A stretch of DNA of 64,000 nt from DATLGB01 sp037724045 (GTDB lineage: Bacteria > Actinomycetota > Thermoleophilia > Solirubrobacterales > Solirubrobacteraceae). The stretch lies in the NCBI GenBank assembly GCA_037724045.1, contig JBBJOW010000001.1, positions 1-64,000 of the forward strand. Direction: 5' to 3'. Each line of letters begins with the position of its first letter. Position 1 is the first letter of the stretch. Below the pieces are notes generated by a model that saw only the letters and a list, made by a program, of their open reading frames with translations, searched no databases and had not been told where the DNA came from. Position numbers and translations under genes: made by a program. Of the stretch, positions 39,522 to 48,699 are shown in pieces.

Positions 39522-42500
39522 GTGGCCGCCGGGCACCCCACGCTCTGCCCGTACTGCGGTACGGGGTGCGGCCTCTCGGTCGAGGTGGAGGACGGCCGGG
39601 TCGTCGGCGTCGGCGGGGACCCGCGCTACCCGGTCAACCGTGGGAAGATCTGCCGCAAGCCGACCGAGCTGGGCTCCGCGGTGCACGCGCCCGATCGGGC
39701 GACCGTGCCGCTGCTGCGCTCCTCGCGCGACGAGCGCTTCACCGAGGCGAGCTGGGACGACGCGCTCGGAACGGTCGCGGGCCGGCTCGAGCGCATCGTC
39801 GGCGAGCATGGGCCGGACTCGGTCGCCTTCTACATCTCCGGCCAGCTGCTGACCGAGGACTACTACGCCGTCAACAAGCTCGCCAAGGGCTTCGTTCAGA
39901 CCAACAACGTCGACTCGAACTCGCGGCTGTGCATGTCCAGCGCGGTGGCCGGCTACACGGGGGCGTTCGGAGCCGACGGGCCGCCGCCCGGCTACGCCGA
40001 CCTCGCGCAGGCCGACTGCCTGTTCCTGCTGGGCTCGAACGCCGCGGCCTGCCACCCGATCCTGTGGGGGCGCATCCGCGAGCGCCAGGACGAGGGCGCG
40101 ACCGTGATCGTGGCCGACCCGCGGGCGACGCCGACCGCTCGCGCCGCCACCCTGCACCTGCCCGTCCGGCCGGGGACCGACCTGCCGCTGCTCAACGCGA
40201 TGCTGCACGTGATCGCCTCCGAGGGGCTGCTCGACGAGCGCTTCGTGGCCCAGCACACGACGGGGTTCGGCGCGGCGCTGGCCGCCGCGGCGGAATGGAC
40301 CCCGGCGCGGGCGGCCGAGGTCTGCGGCGTCCCGGCCGAGGACATCGTGCGCGCCGCGGAGCGCTTCGGCGCGGCCGGCGCCGCGATGACGCTGTGGTCG
40401 ATGGGCGCCAACCAGTCCACCGTCGGGACGCTCAAGAACCGGGCGCTGATCAACCTCTGCCTGGCGACGGGAAACCTCGGCCGGCCGGGGTGCGGCCCGC
40501 TCTCGCTGACCGGCCAGCCCAACGCCATGGGTGGGCGGGAGGTCGGCGGTCTCGCCCACCTGCTGCCCGGCTACCGCCGCGTCGACGACCCGGACGACCG
40601 CGCGGCGATGGCCGCCCATTGGGGCGTCGACGGCCTGCCCGAGCGCCCGGGGCTGACCGCGACCGAGCTCGTCGACGCCCTGCTCGACGGCCGCGTTCGC
40701 GCCGTGCTGGTCGCGGCCACGAACCCGATCGTCTCCCTTCCCGACGGCGGGCGCGTGCGCGAGGCGCTCGAGCGGGCGGAGCTGCTTGTGGTGCAGGACT
40801 GCCACCACCCGACGGAGACCTCGGCGCTCGCCCACGCCGTCCTGCCCGCCGCGGCGTGGCCGGAGAAGCAGGGGACGATGACCAACTCCGAGCGGCGCGT
40901 GGGGCTTGTCCGCCGGCTGGTCAAGCCCCCGGGAGAGGCGCGTCCGGACTGGGCGATCTACGCCGGCCTGGCGGCCAGGCTCGGCCACGGCGCGGCCTTC
41001 GCGTGGTCGTCGCCGGCCGAGGTCTACGACGAGTTCGCCGCCTGCACCGCAGGGCGCCCCTGCGACGTCTCCGGCATCTCGCACGAGCGCCTGGAGCGCG
41101 AGGGCAGCGTGCAGTGGCCGGCCCCGGCGGGGCCGGACGGTACAACGACCGAGCGCCTGTACTCCGACCGCCGGGCGCACACGCCGGACGGGCGCGCGCG
41201 CTTCGCCGCGACGCCCCACGCAGCCCTCGCCGATCCGGTCGACGCCGACTGGCCGCTGCTGCTCACCACCGGGCGCCTCGCGGACCAGTGGCACACCATG
41301 AGTCGGACCGGCAAGTCACGCGCGCTGCGCGCCGCCGCCGGCGCCCCGGAGGTCAGCGTCCATCCCGAGGACGCCGGCGCGCTCGCCGACGGCGACGAGG
41401 TGCGAATCCGCTCGCGCCGAGGCGTGGCGGGCCTGCGGCTCGTCCTCGATGCCAGCCTGCCGCGCGGCGTCGCGTTCGCGCCATTTCACTTCGGCGCCCT
41501 GCACGCGCCGGCCGGGGCGGGGGCGCTCAACGCTCTGACGATCGCCGCGGTCGACCCGACCTCCAAGCAGCCCGAGCTCAAGGCCGTCGCGGTGCGGCTG
41601 GAGCCCGTCCGCGCGCTGCGGGCCGCCCGGCCGGGTCGCCGGGTCGTGATCGTCGGCACCGGGATGGCCGGCCTCGCCGTCGCCGAAGAGGTGCTGCGCC
41701 GCGACGCCCACGCGCGCATCGTCATGCTCGGCGAGGAGCCCGAGCCGGTCTACAACCGCATCCTGCTGTCCAAGCTGCTGGCCGGCGAGGTCGGCCCCGG
41801 CGATCTCGAGCTGCGCTCGCGCGGCTGGTACACGCAGCGCCGCATCGACCTGCGCGTCAGCTGTCCGGCGACGAGCGTCGACACCGCCGCGCGTACGGTC
41901 ACCGATGTGCGCGGCGCGGTGCACCACTACGACGCGCTGGCGATCGCGACGGGCTCGCGCCCCTTCGTCCCGCCGACCGAGGGCGCCGACCTCCCCCATG
42001 TGCACTGCTTTCGCACCCGCGCCGACGTGACCGCGCTGCAGGCCGCCCGGGGCCGGCGTGCGGTCGTCCTCGGCGGCGGCCTGCTCGGGCTCGAGGCCGC
42101 GGCCGGCCTGCGCGCGCGCGGCCTCCAGGTCACGGTCGTGGAGGCGGCGCCGCACCTGATGGGCCGTCAGCTCGATCCCGCCGCGGCGGCGCTGCTCCGT
42201 GCCGACCTCGCGGGGCGCGGCATCACCGCCCACCCCGGCCGCCTCGCCCGCCGCATCGCCGCGGACCACGTCGAGCTCGATGACGGCACCGCGCTGCCCG
42301 CCGACCTGGTCGTGGTCTCCGCTGGCGTGCGGCCGGAGACGACGCTCGCGGTCCGGGCCGGGCTCGAGACGGCGCGCGGGATCGTGGTCGACGACGTCCT
42401 GCGCACCTCCGCACCCGCCGTGTTCGCCGTCGGCGAGTGCGCCGAGCACCGCGGCGTCGTCCACGGCCTGTGGGCGCCGCTGGCCGAGCAGGCGCGCGTC

Positions 42501-42986
42501 GCCGGCGCGGCGATCGCCGGGGACCCGGCCGCCTTCCACCCCGTCGCTCCCGCGACGACGCTGAAGATCGCCGGCGTCGACGTATACGCCGGCGGGCGCC
42601 CGGAGGCGGCGCCGCACGAGGACGAGGTCGTCCTGCGCGACACGCGCTCCGGGACCTACCGCAAGCTCATACTCGACGGCGACCGCCTCACCGGGGCGAT
42701 CCTCATGGGGGCCGCCACGGGCGACGCCCGCCGCTGCTCCGCTGCCCTGCGCGGAGAGCTGGCCGTCGCCGAGCTGCTCGAGCCGCCGGCCGCTCAGGCC
42801 ACTGAGGAACCCGATCCCGACGCCCTGGTGTGCTCGTGCAACGCCGTCACGGCCGGAGCCATCGACGAGGCGATCCGCTCCCGCGGCCTGACGACCGTCG
42901 CGCAGGTCGCGAACGCCACGCGCGCCTCCACCGGGTGCGGCGGATGCGCGGGCAACGTCCGCGAGCTGCTCGCCCGCCACGCCTAG
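39522..42986 (+). CDS. nasC: Fused NAD(P)H-dependent assimilatory nitrate reductase
   Basis: 1154 aa, far longer than NasC/NarB (about 700-870). Residues 1-690 are a molybdopterin oxidoreductase with [4Fe-4S] ligands C9, C12, C16, C44 and domain words LTGQPNAMGGREVGGL and TNPIVSLP. Residues about 700-1060 are a NirB-like FAD/NAD(P)H oxidoreductase (VVIVGTGMAGLAVAEEVL, VVLGGGLLGLEAAAGLRARG). The last 50 are a BFD-type [2Fe-2S] domain (CSCN ... GCGGC). One chain therefore carries the full electron path from NAD(P)H to nitrate. GTG 39522 has GGAGG 8 nt upstream. Confidence 0.92.
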   Translation: MAAGHPTLCPYCGTGCGLSVEVEDGRVVGVGGDPRYPVNRGKICRKPTELGSAVHAPDRATVPLLRSSRDERFTEASWDDALGTVAGRLERIVGEHGPDSVAFYISGQLLTEDYYAVNKLAKGFVQTNNVDSNSRLCMSSAVAGYTGAFGADGPPPGYADLAQADCLFLLGSNAAACHPILWGRIRERQDEGATVIVADPRATPTARAATLHLPVRPGTDLPLLNAMLHVIASEGLLDERFVAQHTTGFGAALAAAAEWTPARAAEVCGVPAEDIVRAAERFGAAGAAMTLWSMGANQSTVGTLKNRALINLCLATGNLGRPGCGPLSLTGQPNAMGGREVGGLAHLLPGYRRVDDPDDRAAMAAHWGVDGLPERPGLTATELVDALLDGRVRAVLVAATNPIVSLPDGGRVREALERAELLVVQDCHHPTETSALAHAVLPAAAWPEKQGTMTNSERRVGLVRRLVKPPGEARPDWAIYAGLAARLGHGAAFAWSSPAEVYDEFAACTAGRPCDVSGISHERLEREGSVQWPAPAGPDGTTTERLYSDRRAHTPDGRARFAATPHAALADPVDADWPLLLTTGRLADQWHTMSRTGKSRALRAAAGAPEVSVHPEDAGALADGDEVRIRSRRGVAGLRLVLDASLPRGVAFAPFHFGALHAPAGAGALNALTIAAVDPTSKQPELKAVAVRLEPVRALRAARPGRRVVIVGTGMAGLAVAEEVLRRDAHARIVMLGEEPEPVYNRILLSKLLAGEVGPGDLELRSRGWYTQRRIDLRVSCPATSVDTAARTVTDVRGAVHHYDALAIATGSRPFVPPTEGADLPHVHCFRTRADVTALQAARGRRAVVLGGGLLGLEAAAGLRARGLQVTVVEAAPHLMGRQLDPAAAALLRADLAGRGITAHPGRLARRIAADHVELDDGTALPADLVVVSAGVRPETTLAVRAGLETARGIVVDDVLRTSAPAVFAVGECAEHRGVVHGLWAPLAEQARVAGAAIAGDPAAFHPVAPATTLKIAGVDVYAGGRPEAAPHEDEVVLRDTRSGTYRKLILDGDRLTGAILMGAATGDARRCSAALRGELAVAELLEPPAAQATEEPDPDALVCSCNAVTAGAIDEAIRSRGLTTVAQVANATRASTGCGGCAGNVRELLARHA

Positions 42987-43013
42987 AGCCGAATGGTTGT
43001 GGTCACTGGGCTG

Positions 43014-43030
43014 ATGTGGGATGTCCACAT
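43014..43030 (+). promoter_or_regulatory. Operator palindrome overlapping the vapB start
   Basis: ATGTGG (43014-43019) and CCACAT (43025-43030) with a 5-bp spacer; the right arm contains the A and T of the vapB ATG. Antitoxin autoregulation through an operator at the start codon is usual for Phd/VapB modules. Confidence 0.5.
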
Positions 43031-43285
43031 GACTGACGTCGGCGTCCGGGAACTCAAGCAGCGACTGTCGGAGTATCTCGACGCGCCGAGCGGGGCGAGC
43101 TGGTGCTGGTCACCGATCGTGGGCGCCCGAAGGCGATGCTGGGCCCCCTGCCGGGGCGGGCGCGCCTGGAGGAGGGGATCGCGGCGGGCTGGATCGCGCC
43201 GGGATCGGGGGCACTCGCGCCCGTTCATCGCTGGAGGGGGAGCCGGTCCGTTCTCGAGGTGCTGAGCGAGGACCGGGGCCGGTGA
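43029..43285 (+). pseudogene. vapB: VapB/Phd-type antitoxin gene with a one-base deletion
   Basis: Starts MTDVGVRELKQRLSEYLD, a standard Phd/YefM N-terminus. One base is missing after GAC near 43081. In the next frame it continues AERGELVLVTDRGRPKAMLG ... APVHRWRGSRSVLEVLSEDR, the expected remainder including the toxin-binding tail, to a stop overlapping vapC (GTGA). As read, the product is cut or garbled after about 18 residues. Either a real mutation or a sequencing error. Confidence 0.75.
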
Positions 43286-43686
43286 GTCTGTACGTCGATT
43301 CCAGCGCCCTGCTCAAGCGTTACGTCGACGAGCCGGACTCCGAGGCTGCCGGGGCGCTGCTGCGCAGCGACGACTCTCTGTTGACCGCCCGCCACACCGT
43401 CGTGGAGGTTCGGCGCAGTCTGGCCCGTGTGCTCGGCGAGCGAGATGCCTCAGAGGCGCGCGCGGCGTTCGCGCGCGATGTCCACGCACTGTCACTGATC
43501 GAGCTGGATGTGGACACGTGCGAGGCCGCGGCCACCATCGCCGAGGCCACTGGTGCGCGGACGCTGGACGCGCTGCATCTCGCCGCCGCGCAGCGGGCAG
43601 GGGGAAGCGCGGTCCAGTTCCTCACCTTCGACGTCCGTCAGGCACAGGCCGCGCGCGCGCTTGGCTTCACCGTCGTCGGGGCCTGA
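43282..43686 (+). CDS. vapC: VapC-type PIN-domain ribonuclease toxin
   Basis: 134 aa from GTG 43282. The PIN acidic residues are visible: D6 in LYVDSSALLK, Glu in VVEVRRSLARV, Asp in TLDALHLAAA and a last Asp in TFDVRQAQAA. Intact length. Toxins of this family cut tRNA or rRNA. Because the adjacent antitoxin is frameshifted, either the toxin is tolerated or the shift is not real. Confidence 0.92.
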   Translation: MSLYVDSSALLKRYVDEPDSEAAGALLRSDDSLLTARHTVVEVRRSLARVLGERDASEARAAFARDVHALSLIELDVDTCEAAATIAEATGARTLDALHLAAAQRAGGSAVQFLTFDVRQAQAARALGFTVVGA

Positions 43687-43733
43687 GCCCGCCGGCTCGG
43701 CATCCTGGGGGTCATGACGCCCACCTATTGGGC

Positions 43734-44081
43734 TTGGCAGGGGAGTTCAGTGAGATCGCGTTCTTCGTGCCCATGGTCGCCCTCTCCTTCGCCGCGGGAC
43801 TCGTGTTGCGACACGGTTGGGCGTTGCTGCTGCCGATCGGGGCTGCAGACGTCTACCTGATCATCGCCTACGCCGTGATCTCAGGCGACGCCTCGACGGA
43901 ATGGGACAGCCTCTCCAGAATTGTCGCAGTCTGGTATTTCCTCGAGCTCGTCTTCTTGTCGGAGGTCGGCATGGTCGCGGGCATGGCTGTGGGCTCGGCG
44001 TTCGCGTGGCTTCGCCGAAGTCAGATCGAGGCGCCCGCCAGCGACGGCACGGCGTCCGTGGCGAAGCTGCGGCGCAGGTAG
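43734..44081 (+). CDS. Small three-helix membrane protein
   Basis: About 115 aa from TTG 43734 (ATG 43773 gives 102). Hydrophobic segments FFVPMVALSFAAGLVL, WALLLPIGAADVYLIIAYAV and VAVWYFLELVFLSEVGMVAG. No family recognised. The last 61 bp overlap the convergent end of narK, so the C-terminal tail may be read-through sequence. Confidence 0.5.
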   Translation: MAGEFSEIAFFVPMVALSFAAGLVLRHGWALLLPIGAADVYLIIAYAVISGDASTEWDSLSRIVAVWYFLELVFLSEVGMVAGMAVGSAFAWLRRSQIEAPASDGTASVAKLRRR

Positions 44082-45547
44082 AAGGCCCAGGTCAGGCCGG
44101 CGAAGACGACGTAGGAGCCGACGAACACCCACAGCGCCGGCACCGACCAGTCCGCGTTGGACTGCGCGACGGCCAGCTTCTCGGCGGGGGTCTCCGCCGC
44201 CTTGACCGCCGCGCTGATCGACAGGCTCGCCTGGCGGAAGACGAGCTGGATCAGGAAGCCCCCGAAGGCGCCGATAGCGCCGGCGATCCCGATCACCGCC
44301 GCCGCCCGGCGCTTGTAGGACAGCAGCGTCGGCTTAGGCTCGGTGCCCGTCGTCTCCGCCTCCCGGCGGCCGAGCGCCGCGAAGATCGCCGGGATCATCC
44401 GGTAGGTGGAGCCGTTGCCCATCCCCGCCAGCAGGAAGATCCCCATGAAGGCGCCGAAGAACAGCGCGAAGGAGTGCGCCTGCACGCCAGCGATCGCCAG
44501 CAGCGTCAGCGCGCCCATGCCGACGAAGGTCGCGAGGGTGACGCGCGCGCCGCCCCAGCGGTCGGCCATCCACCCGCCGAGCGGCCGCGCGAGCGACCCG
44601 ACGAGGGCGCCCACGAAGCCGAGGCCAGCTAGGTAGGTGGCGATGAACGGGTGCGAGGCCAGGAACTCCGGGAACGTGTTCTTGATCACCAGCGGCAGCG
44701 CGAACGCGTAGCCGATGAACGATCCAAAGGTGCCGATGTAGAGCACGGACATCAGCCAGGTGTGCGGCTCTTTTACCGACGCCACGTAGGCCGCCTTGTC
44801 GGTGCGCGCCTCCGTGAGGCTGTCCATGTAGAACCACGCCCCGAGCGACGCCAGGGCGATGAACGGCAGCCACACCAGGCCGGCGTAGGCGAGGTGGACT
44901 TCGTGCTCGGGCAGCTTGACGGCGGCGAACGGCACGCCGACGACGATCACGAGCGGGACGAGCAGCTGGGACACCGCGACGCCGAGGTTGCCGCCCGCGG
45001 CGTTGAGGCCCAGGGCGATCCCCTTGCGCTTCTCGGGATAGAAGAACGAGATGTTGGCCATCGACGAGGAGAAGTTGCCGCCGCCGAAGCCGGCCGTCGC
45101 CGCGCACGCCAGCAGCACCCAGACCTGCGTGTTGTGGTCCTGGCCGGCGAGCCAGCCGCTGGGAACGACGATCGCCAGCGCGAGCGCCGGGATGAACAGC
45201 AGCGACGCGCTGATCGTCGTCCACAGACGCCCGCCGAAGCGGGGGATCGCGAAGGTGTACGGGATGCGCAGCGCCGCGCCGACCAGGTTGGGCAGCGCCG
45301 TCAGATAGAACTGCTCCGGCACCGACAGCACGATGCCGACGTTGCCCAGGTTGAGCACGACGATGCCCCAGATGACCCAGAGGCTGAAGCCGATGTGCTC
45401 GGCGAAGATCGACAGCACGAGGTTCTTGCGCGCGATCAAGCGGCCGCCGCCCTCCCAGAAGGCCTCGTCGTCCGGGTCCCAGTGCTCGATCCAGCGGCCC
45501 CGCCGGGAGGCGCCTGCAGTGCTGGGGGGAGGGGTCGTCGTCGCCAT
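44021..45547 (-). CDS. narK: Nitrate/nitrite transporter, NarK/NNP family
   Basis: 508 aa MFS protein with 12 helices and an extended N-terminus. The first nitrate signature is GFGGGNFSSSMANISFFYP and the second GMGNGSTYRMIPAIF, with conserved Arg residues in helices 2 and 8 regions (RIPYTF). Takes up nitrate and possibly exports nitrite. Preceded by GAAAC-n6-GAAAC boxes 68 nt before the ATG. Confidence 0.94.
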   Translation of the reverse strand: MATTTPPPSTAGASRRGRWIEHWDPDDEAFWEGGGRLIARKNLVLSIFAEHIGFSLWVIWGIVVLNLGNVGIVLSVPEQFYLTALPNLVGAALRIPYTFAIPRFGGRLWTTISASLLFIPALALAIVVPSGWLAGQDHNTQVWVLLACAATAGFGGGNFSSSMANISFFYPEKRKGIALGLNAAGGNLGVAVSQLLVPLVIVVGVPFAAVKLPEHEVHLAYAGLVWLPFIALASLGAWFYMDSLTEARTDKAAYVASVKEPHTWLMSVLYIGTFGSFIGYAFALPLVIKNTFPEFLASHPFIATYLAGLGFVGALVGSLARPLGGWMADRWGGARVTLATFVGMGALTLLAIAGVQAHSFALFFGAFMGIFLLAGMGNGSTYRMIPAIFAALGRREAETTGTEPKPTLLSYKRRAAAVIGIAGAIGAFGGFLIQLVFRQASLSISAAVKAAETPAEKLAVAQSNADWSVPALWVFVGSYVVFAGLTWAFYLRRSFATDAVPSLAGASI

Positions 45548-45614
45548 AGCCCGGAAGCTCCCAGAGCCCGGTATCCGCTTCGTGTGCCTCGCGTGTCCGA
45601 ACCGGCACGGGGCT

Positions 45615-45630
45615 GTTTCCGTCGCGTTTC
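45615..45630 (-). promoter_or_regulatory. GlnR-like box before narK
   Basis: On the minus strand GAAAC (45626-45630), 6 bp, GAAAC (45615-45619), followed by AGC. The same GAAAC-n6-GAAAC-AGC is found 67 nt before nirB; here the distance to the ATG is 68 nt. It overlaps the 3' end of the trpD2 gene. Confidence 0.65.
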
Positions 45631-46663
45631 AGGTGCCGGTGAACGCGTCCAGCGCCGCCTGCGCGCGGCCGTCGCCGATCGCGGCGCGCGCGGCGGCCAT
45701 GCCGCGCAGCACGGTGTCCGCCTGGCCCGTCGCGTGCAGGCGCAGCCCGGCGCTGAGCGTGACGCAGGTGGCGACGAGCCGGTCCGCCTCCCCGGCCACG
45801 ACCGCGCGGGTCAGCGCGGCCGCGGCGTCGGCGCCCGGCGCGTCGGGGAGCCGGTCGCCGAGCGACTCGGGGAGCTCCATCGGCTCGCCGGCGAAGTGCG
45901 CGACGGGCCGCCCGGGACGCAGTACGTCCGAGCCCTCGGGGCCCCGCACGGCGTAGGCGGTCTCGGCGTCGAGCAGCTCTAGCGCGCCGCACAGGCGCTC
46001 CGCGTACTGGGCGTGGGTGTAGCCGACGACGAAGCGCCGCGCGCCGAAGTAGTCCACCAGCTTCTCCGCCGAGTGGATCGGCCCGCGCAGCCCGATCTCG
46101 TCGCGAATCGCGGCGACCGCGTCCCACCCGTCGAGCGCCGCGCCCGCGTGGACCACCGTGACGCCGGAGCGCTCGAGCATCGCCTCGGACTCGGCGCCGC
46201 TCGGCCGCGCCGGCCCGCCCAGTGCGCCCAGCACGTCCGCTGGCGTGACGCCGTACTTGGGCCCGAGCGTCGCGCCGCAGTGCACGATCACTCCGGCCCC
46301 GGCGCCGGCGGCCACGACCGCCGCCGCCAGCGACAGCGACGGCGCGTCCACGCAGCCGTCGTAGCCGCCCGCGCACGCGACCAGCGGGCGCTCGGTGCGC
46401 GCCTCGAGCGGCTGGGCGCGCTCGCGCAGCGCCTCCGTCAGCCCCGCCAGCTCGTCCGGCGTCTCGCCCTTGATGCGCATCGCCAGCAGAAAGGCCGCCG
46501 CCTGCGCGGGCGTCGCCTCGCTGGTGAGGATCGCCCGCAGGGCGTCGCGGGCCTCCTCCCGCGAAAGGGCGCGGCGGCCGCGCTGGCCGGTGCCGATCGC
46601 CTTGATGTAGGCGCGGAACCCGGTGTAGGAGGAACGGCGGGGGACGCTCGTCAGGGCGGTCAT
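45629..46663 (-). CDS. TrpD2/YbiB-like protein (anthranilate phosphoribosyltransferase family)
   Basis: 344 aa with the nucleoside phosphorylase/TrpD fold (helical N-domain SREEARDALRAILTSEATPAQAAAF, then ALTEALRERA and HCGATLGPKYGVTPADVLGALG). The Gly-rich PRPP loop is altered (CAGGYDGCVDAPSLS), as in YbiB/TrpD2 proteins that bind nucleic acid rather than make tryptophan. Placed between a GlnR-like regulator (ATGA overlap) and narK, so its role is probably in nitrogen assimilation, not tryptophan synthesis. Confidence 0.82.
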   Translation of the reverse strand: MTALTSVPRRSSYTGFRAYIKAIGTGQRGRRALSREEARDALRAILTSEATPAQAAAFLLAMRIKGETPDELAGLTEALRERAQPLEARTERPLVACAGGYDGCVDAPSLSLAAAVVAAGAGAGVIVHCGATLGPKYGVTPADVLGALGGPARPSGAESEAMLERSGVTVVHAGAALDGWDAVAAIRDEIGLRGPIHSAEKLVDYFGARRFVVGYTHAQYAERLCGALELLDAETAYAVRGPEGSDVLRPGRPVAHFAGEPMELPESLGDRLPDAPGADAAAALTRAVVAGEADRLVATCVTLSAGLRLHATGQADTVLRGMAAARAAIGDGRAQAALDAFTGT

Positions 46664-47328
46664 CTGGCCTCGAAGCGGTAGCCGACGGAACGGACGGTCT
46701 TCAGCCGCTGCGCGTGCTCGGCCCCGAGCTTGGCCCGCACGCGGCGCACGTGGACGTCCACCGTCCGCGCGCCGCCGTAGTAGTCGTAGCTCCAGACGCT
46801 CGAGAGCAGCGCATCGCGGCTGAAGACGCGGTTGGGATGGGTGGCGAGGAAGCGCAGCAGCTCGTACTCCATGTAGGTGAAGTCGACCGGCTCCCCGGCG
46901 ACGGTGACCTGGTAGGTGGCGAGATCGATCTCGAGCGTGCCGATGCGGACCACGTCGTCGGCGGAGATGCCGTTGACCTGCTTGCGCGCGCGGGCGATGC
47001 GAGCGCGCAGCTCGGCCGGCGCGTAGGGGCGCACGAGCAGCTCGTCGACGTCGATCGCCGAGCCCGCCTCGCCGATCTCGTCAGGGTCGAGCGACAGCAC
47101 CACGGGCACTTCCTGGAGGTCCGCCGTCCCGCGCAGGATGCTGAGCGAGTCCAGGCAGTCGATCACGATGGCGATGGCGGGAGCGCCGCGGCTGCCGCCC
47201 GTCCCCTGGTCGACGGCGAGCGTTCCGTTGGCGTGCACGCGCAGGGGCCGGAAGCCGAGCTCGGCGACCGCGCGCGCGGCCTCGCTGACCGAGGACTCGT
47301 CGTTCCCGATGATCCAGGCGTCGCTCAC
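46660..47328 (-). CDS. GlnR-like OmpR-family response regulator
   Basis: 222 aa from GTG 47328. The receiver domain is degenerate (VSDAWIIGNDESS ... IAIVIDCLDSL) without a clear acidic triad, as in Streptomyces GlnR, which works unphosphorylated. The winged helix FTYMEYELLRFLATHPNRVF ... YDYYGGARTVDVHVRRVRAK is strikingly GlnR-like. It overlaps both neighbours (GTGA with the glnA-like gene, ATGA with trpD2). Likely activator of the nitrate genes through the GAAAC boxes. Confidence 0.85.
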   Translation of the reverse strand: MSDAWIIGNDESSVSEAARAVAELGFRPLRVHANGTLAVDQGTGGSRGAPAIAIVIDCLDSLSILRGTADLQEVPVVLSLDPDEIGEAGSAIDVDELLVRPYAPAELRARIARARKQVNGISADDVVRIGTLEIDLATYQVTVAGEPVDFTYMEYELLRFLATHPNRVFSRDALLSSVWSYDYYGGARTVDVHVRRVRAKLGAEHAQRLKTVRSVGYRFEAR

Positions 47329-48623
47329 AGCCGGTTCAACAGGGTCGAGCGCTCGTGCTCGGTGACCGTGGCCCGCTCGGCCTCGAGCTCGGCGAGCTTG
47401 TTGCGCAGGATGGCGTCGACGATGCGGTCGCCGAGCACGTCGCGCACCAGCTCGGACTCCGACAGGACGCCGATCGCCTCGCCCAGGTTGTCGGGCAGCG
47501 GCGGCGTCGCGGGCCGCTCCTCGTCGGGCGGCGCGGGCTGGTAGCCGGCCTCGATCCCGCGCAGGCCGGAGGCGATCGTGCACGCCAGCGCGAGATACGG
47601 GTTGCAGCCGGGGTCGGGCGAGCGCAGCTCGATGCGCGCGGCGCCGGGCACGTCGGGCCGGTTGGACGGCACCCGGACCAGGGCGGAGCGGCCGTGCAGC
47701 GTCCAGGTCGCCGCCTCCGGCGCCTCGTAGCCCGGCGCCAGGCGCTTGAAGGAGTTAGACCACTGGCAGGTGACCGCGGTGTACTCCCGTGCGTGCGCGA
47801 GGACGCCGGCCATGAAGGCCGCGCCGAGCGGTGCCAGCGGCCGGTCCGGATCGGCATCGAAGAAGGCGTTCTCGCCGCCCTCGTCGAGGGAGAGGTGCAG
47901 GTGCAGGCCCGAGCCGAAGGCGCCCGTCAGCGGCTTGGGCATGAACGTGGCCAGCACGCCGTTGGCGGCCGCCACCTCCTTGACGGCGACGCGCAGGGTC
48001 ACGATCGCGTCCGCCATCGACAGCGCGTCAGTGTGGACGAGGTCGATCTCGTGCTGAGACGGCGCCGCCTCGTGGTGCGAGGCCTTGACGGGGATGCCCA
48101 TGCCCTCCAGATGCTCGATCGCGCGGCGGCGCACGGGCGAGCCGGAGTCCTGCGGGTGGAAGTCGAAGTAGCCGCCCCCGTCGAGCGGCGAGCCGTCGGC
48201 TGCGAACAGGAAGAACTCGACCTCGGCGCCGACCTGGGGCTGGTAGCCGAGGTCGGCGGCATGGGCGAGCACGCGGATCAGCGCGGCGCGCGAGTCCCCC
48301 GCGGACGGCGAGCCGTCCGGCATGCGGATGTCGCAGAACATGCGCGCGACGCGCTCGTCCGGTGCCCACGGGAGGATCTGGAAGGTGGCCGGGTCGGGGA
48401 CGGCGATGACGTCGCGCTCGCGGCTGCGCAGGGCGCCGTCGAGTGCGGAGCCGTCGATGCTCACGCCGCGGTCCAGTGCGCCTTCGAGCTCGGAGTCCGG
48501 GATTGCCACCGACTTGGGCAGGCCGAGCACGTCCACGAACCACAGGCGCACGAAGCGCACGCCGCGGCTCTTGGCCGTGCGCAGCACGAATTCCGCCTCG
48601 GGGGACCCATCGAGCTCCAGCAT
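47325..48623 (-). CDS. Glutamine synthetase family protein
   Basis: 432 aa from ATG 48623, shorter than GlnA-I (about 470). Beta-grasp N-domain (FVRLWFVDVLGLPKSVAIP), metal-binding Glu in GAEVEFFLF, SGLHLHLSL, NSFKRLAPGYEAP (substrate/ATP site) and IELRSPDPGCNPYLA. The adenylylation-loop Tyr motif is not obvious. Either an accessory glutamine synthetase or a gamma-glutamyl-amine ligase; its place with GlnR and nitrate genes favours glutamine synthesis. Divergent from nirB. Confidence 0.88.
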   Translation of the reverse strand: MLELDGSPEAEFVLRTAKSRGVRFVRLWFVDVLGLPKSVAIPDSELEGALDRGVSIDGSALDGALRSRERDVIAVPDPATFQILPWAPDERVARMFCDIRMPDGSPSAGDSRAALIRVLAHAADLGYQPQVGAEVEFFLFAADGSPLDGGGYFDFHPQDSGSPVRRRAIEHLEGMGIPVKASHHEAAPSQHEIDLVHTDALSMADAIVTLRVAVKEVAAANGVLATFMPKPLTGAFGSGLHLHLSLDEGGENAFFDADPDRPLAPLGAAFMAGVLAHAREYTAVTCQWSNSFKRLAPGYEAPEAATWTLHGRSALVRVPSNRPDVPGAARIELRSPDPGCNPYLALACTIASGLRGIEAGYQPAPPDEERPATPPLPDNLGEAIGVLSESELVRDVLGDRIVDAILRNKLAELEAERATVTEHERSTLLNRL

Positions 48624-48699
48624 CGTGTCCACCGTCGCACGCGGCGCGCGCGAGCGGTACCGCCCGCTGGACAAACCCGGCTCGACACCGGGAGCACCG

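Noticed and set aside
39119..42283. Forward 1054-codon frame overlapping the nitrate reductase
   Set aside because: Arg/Pro-rich shadow frame of the true reductase, without any domain.
44334..46376. Minus-strand 680-codon frame across narK and trpD2
   Set aside because: Out-of-frame reading of two real genes; only the GlnR-like/trpD2 and narK frames show domains.
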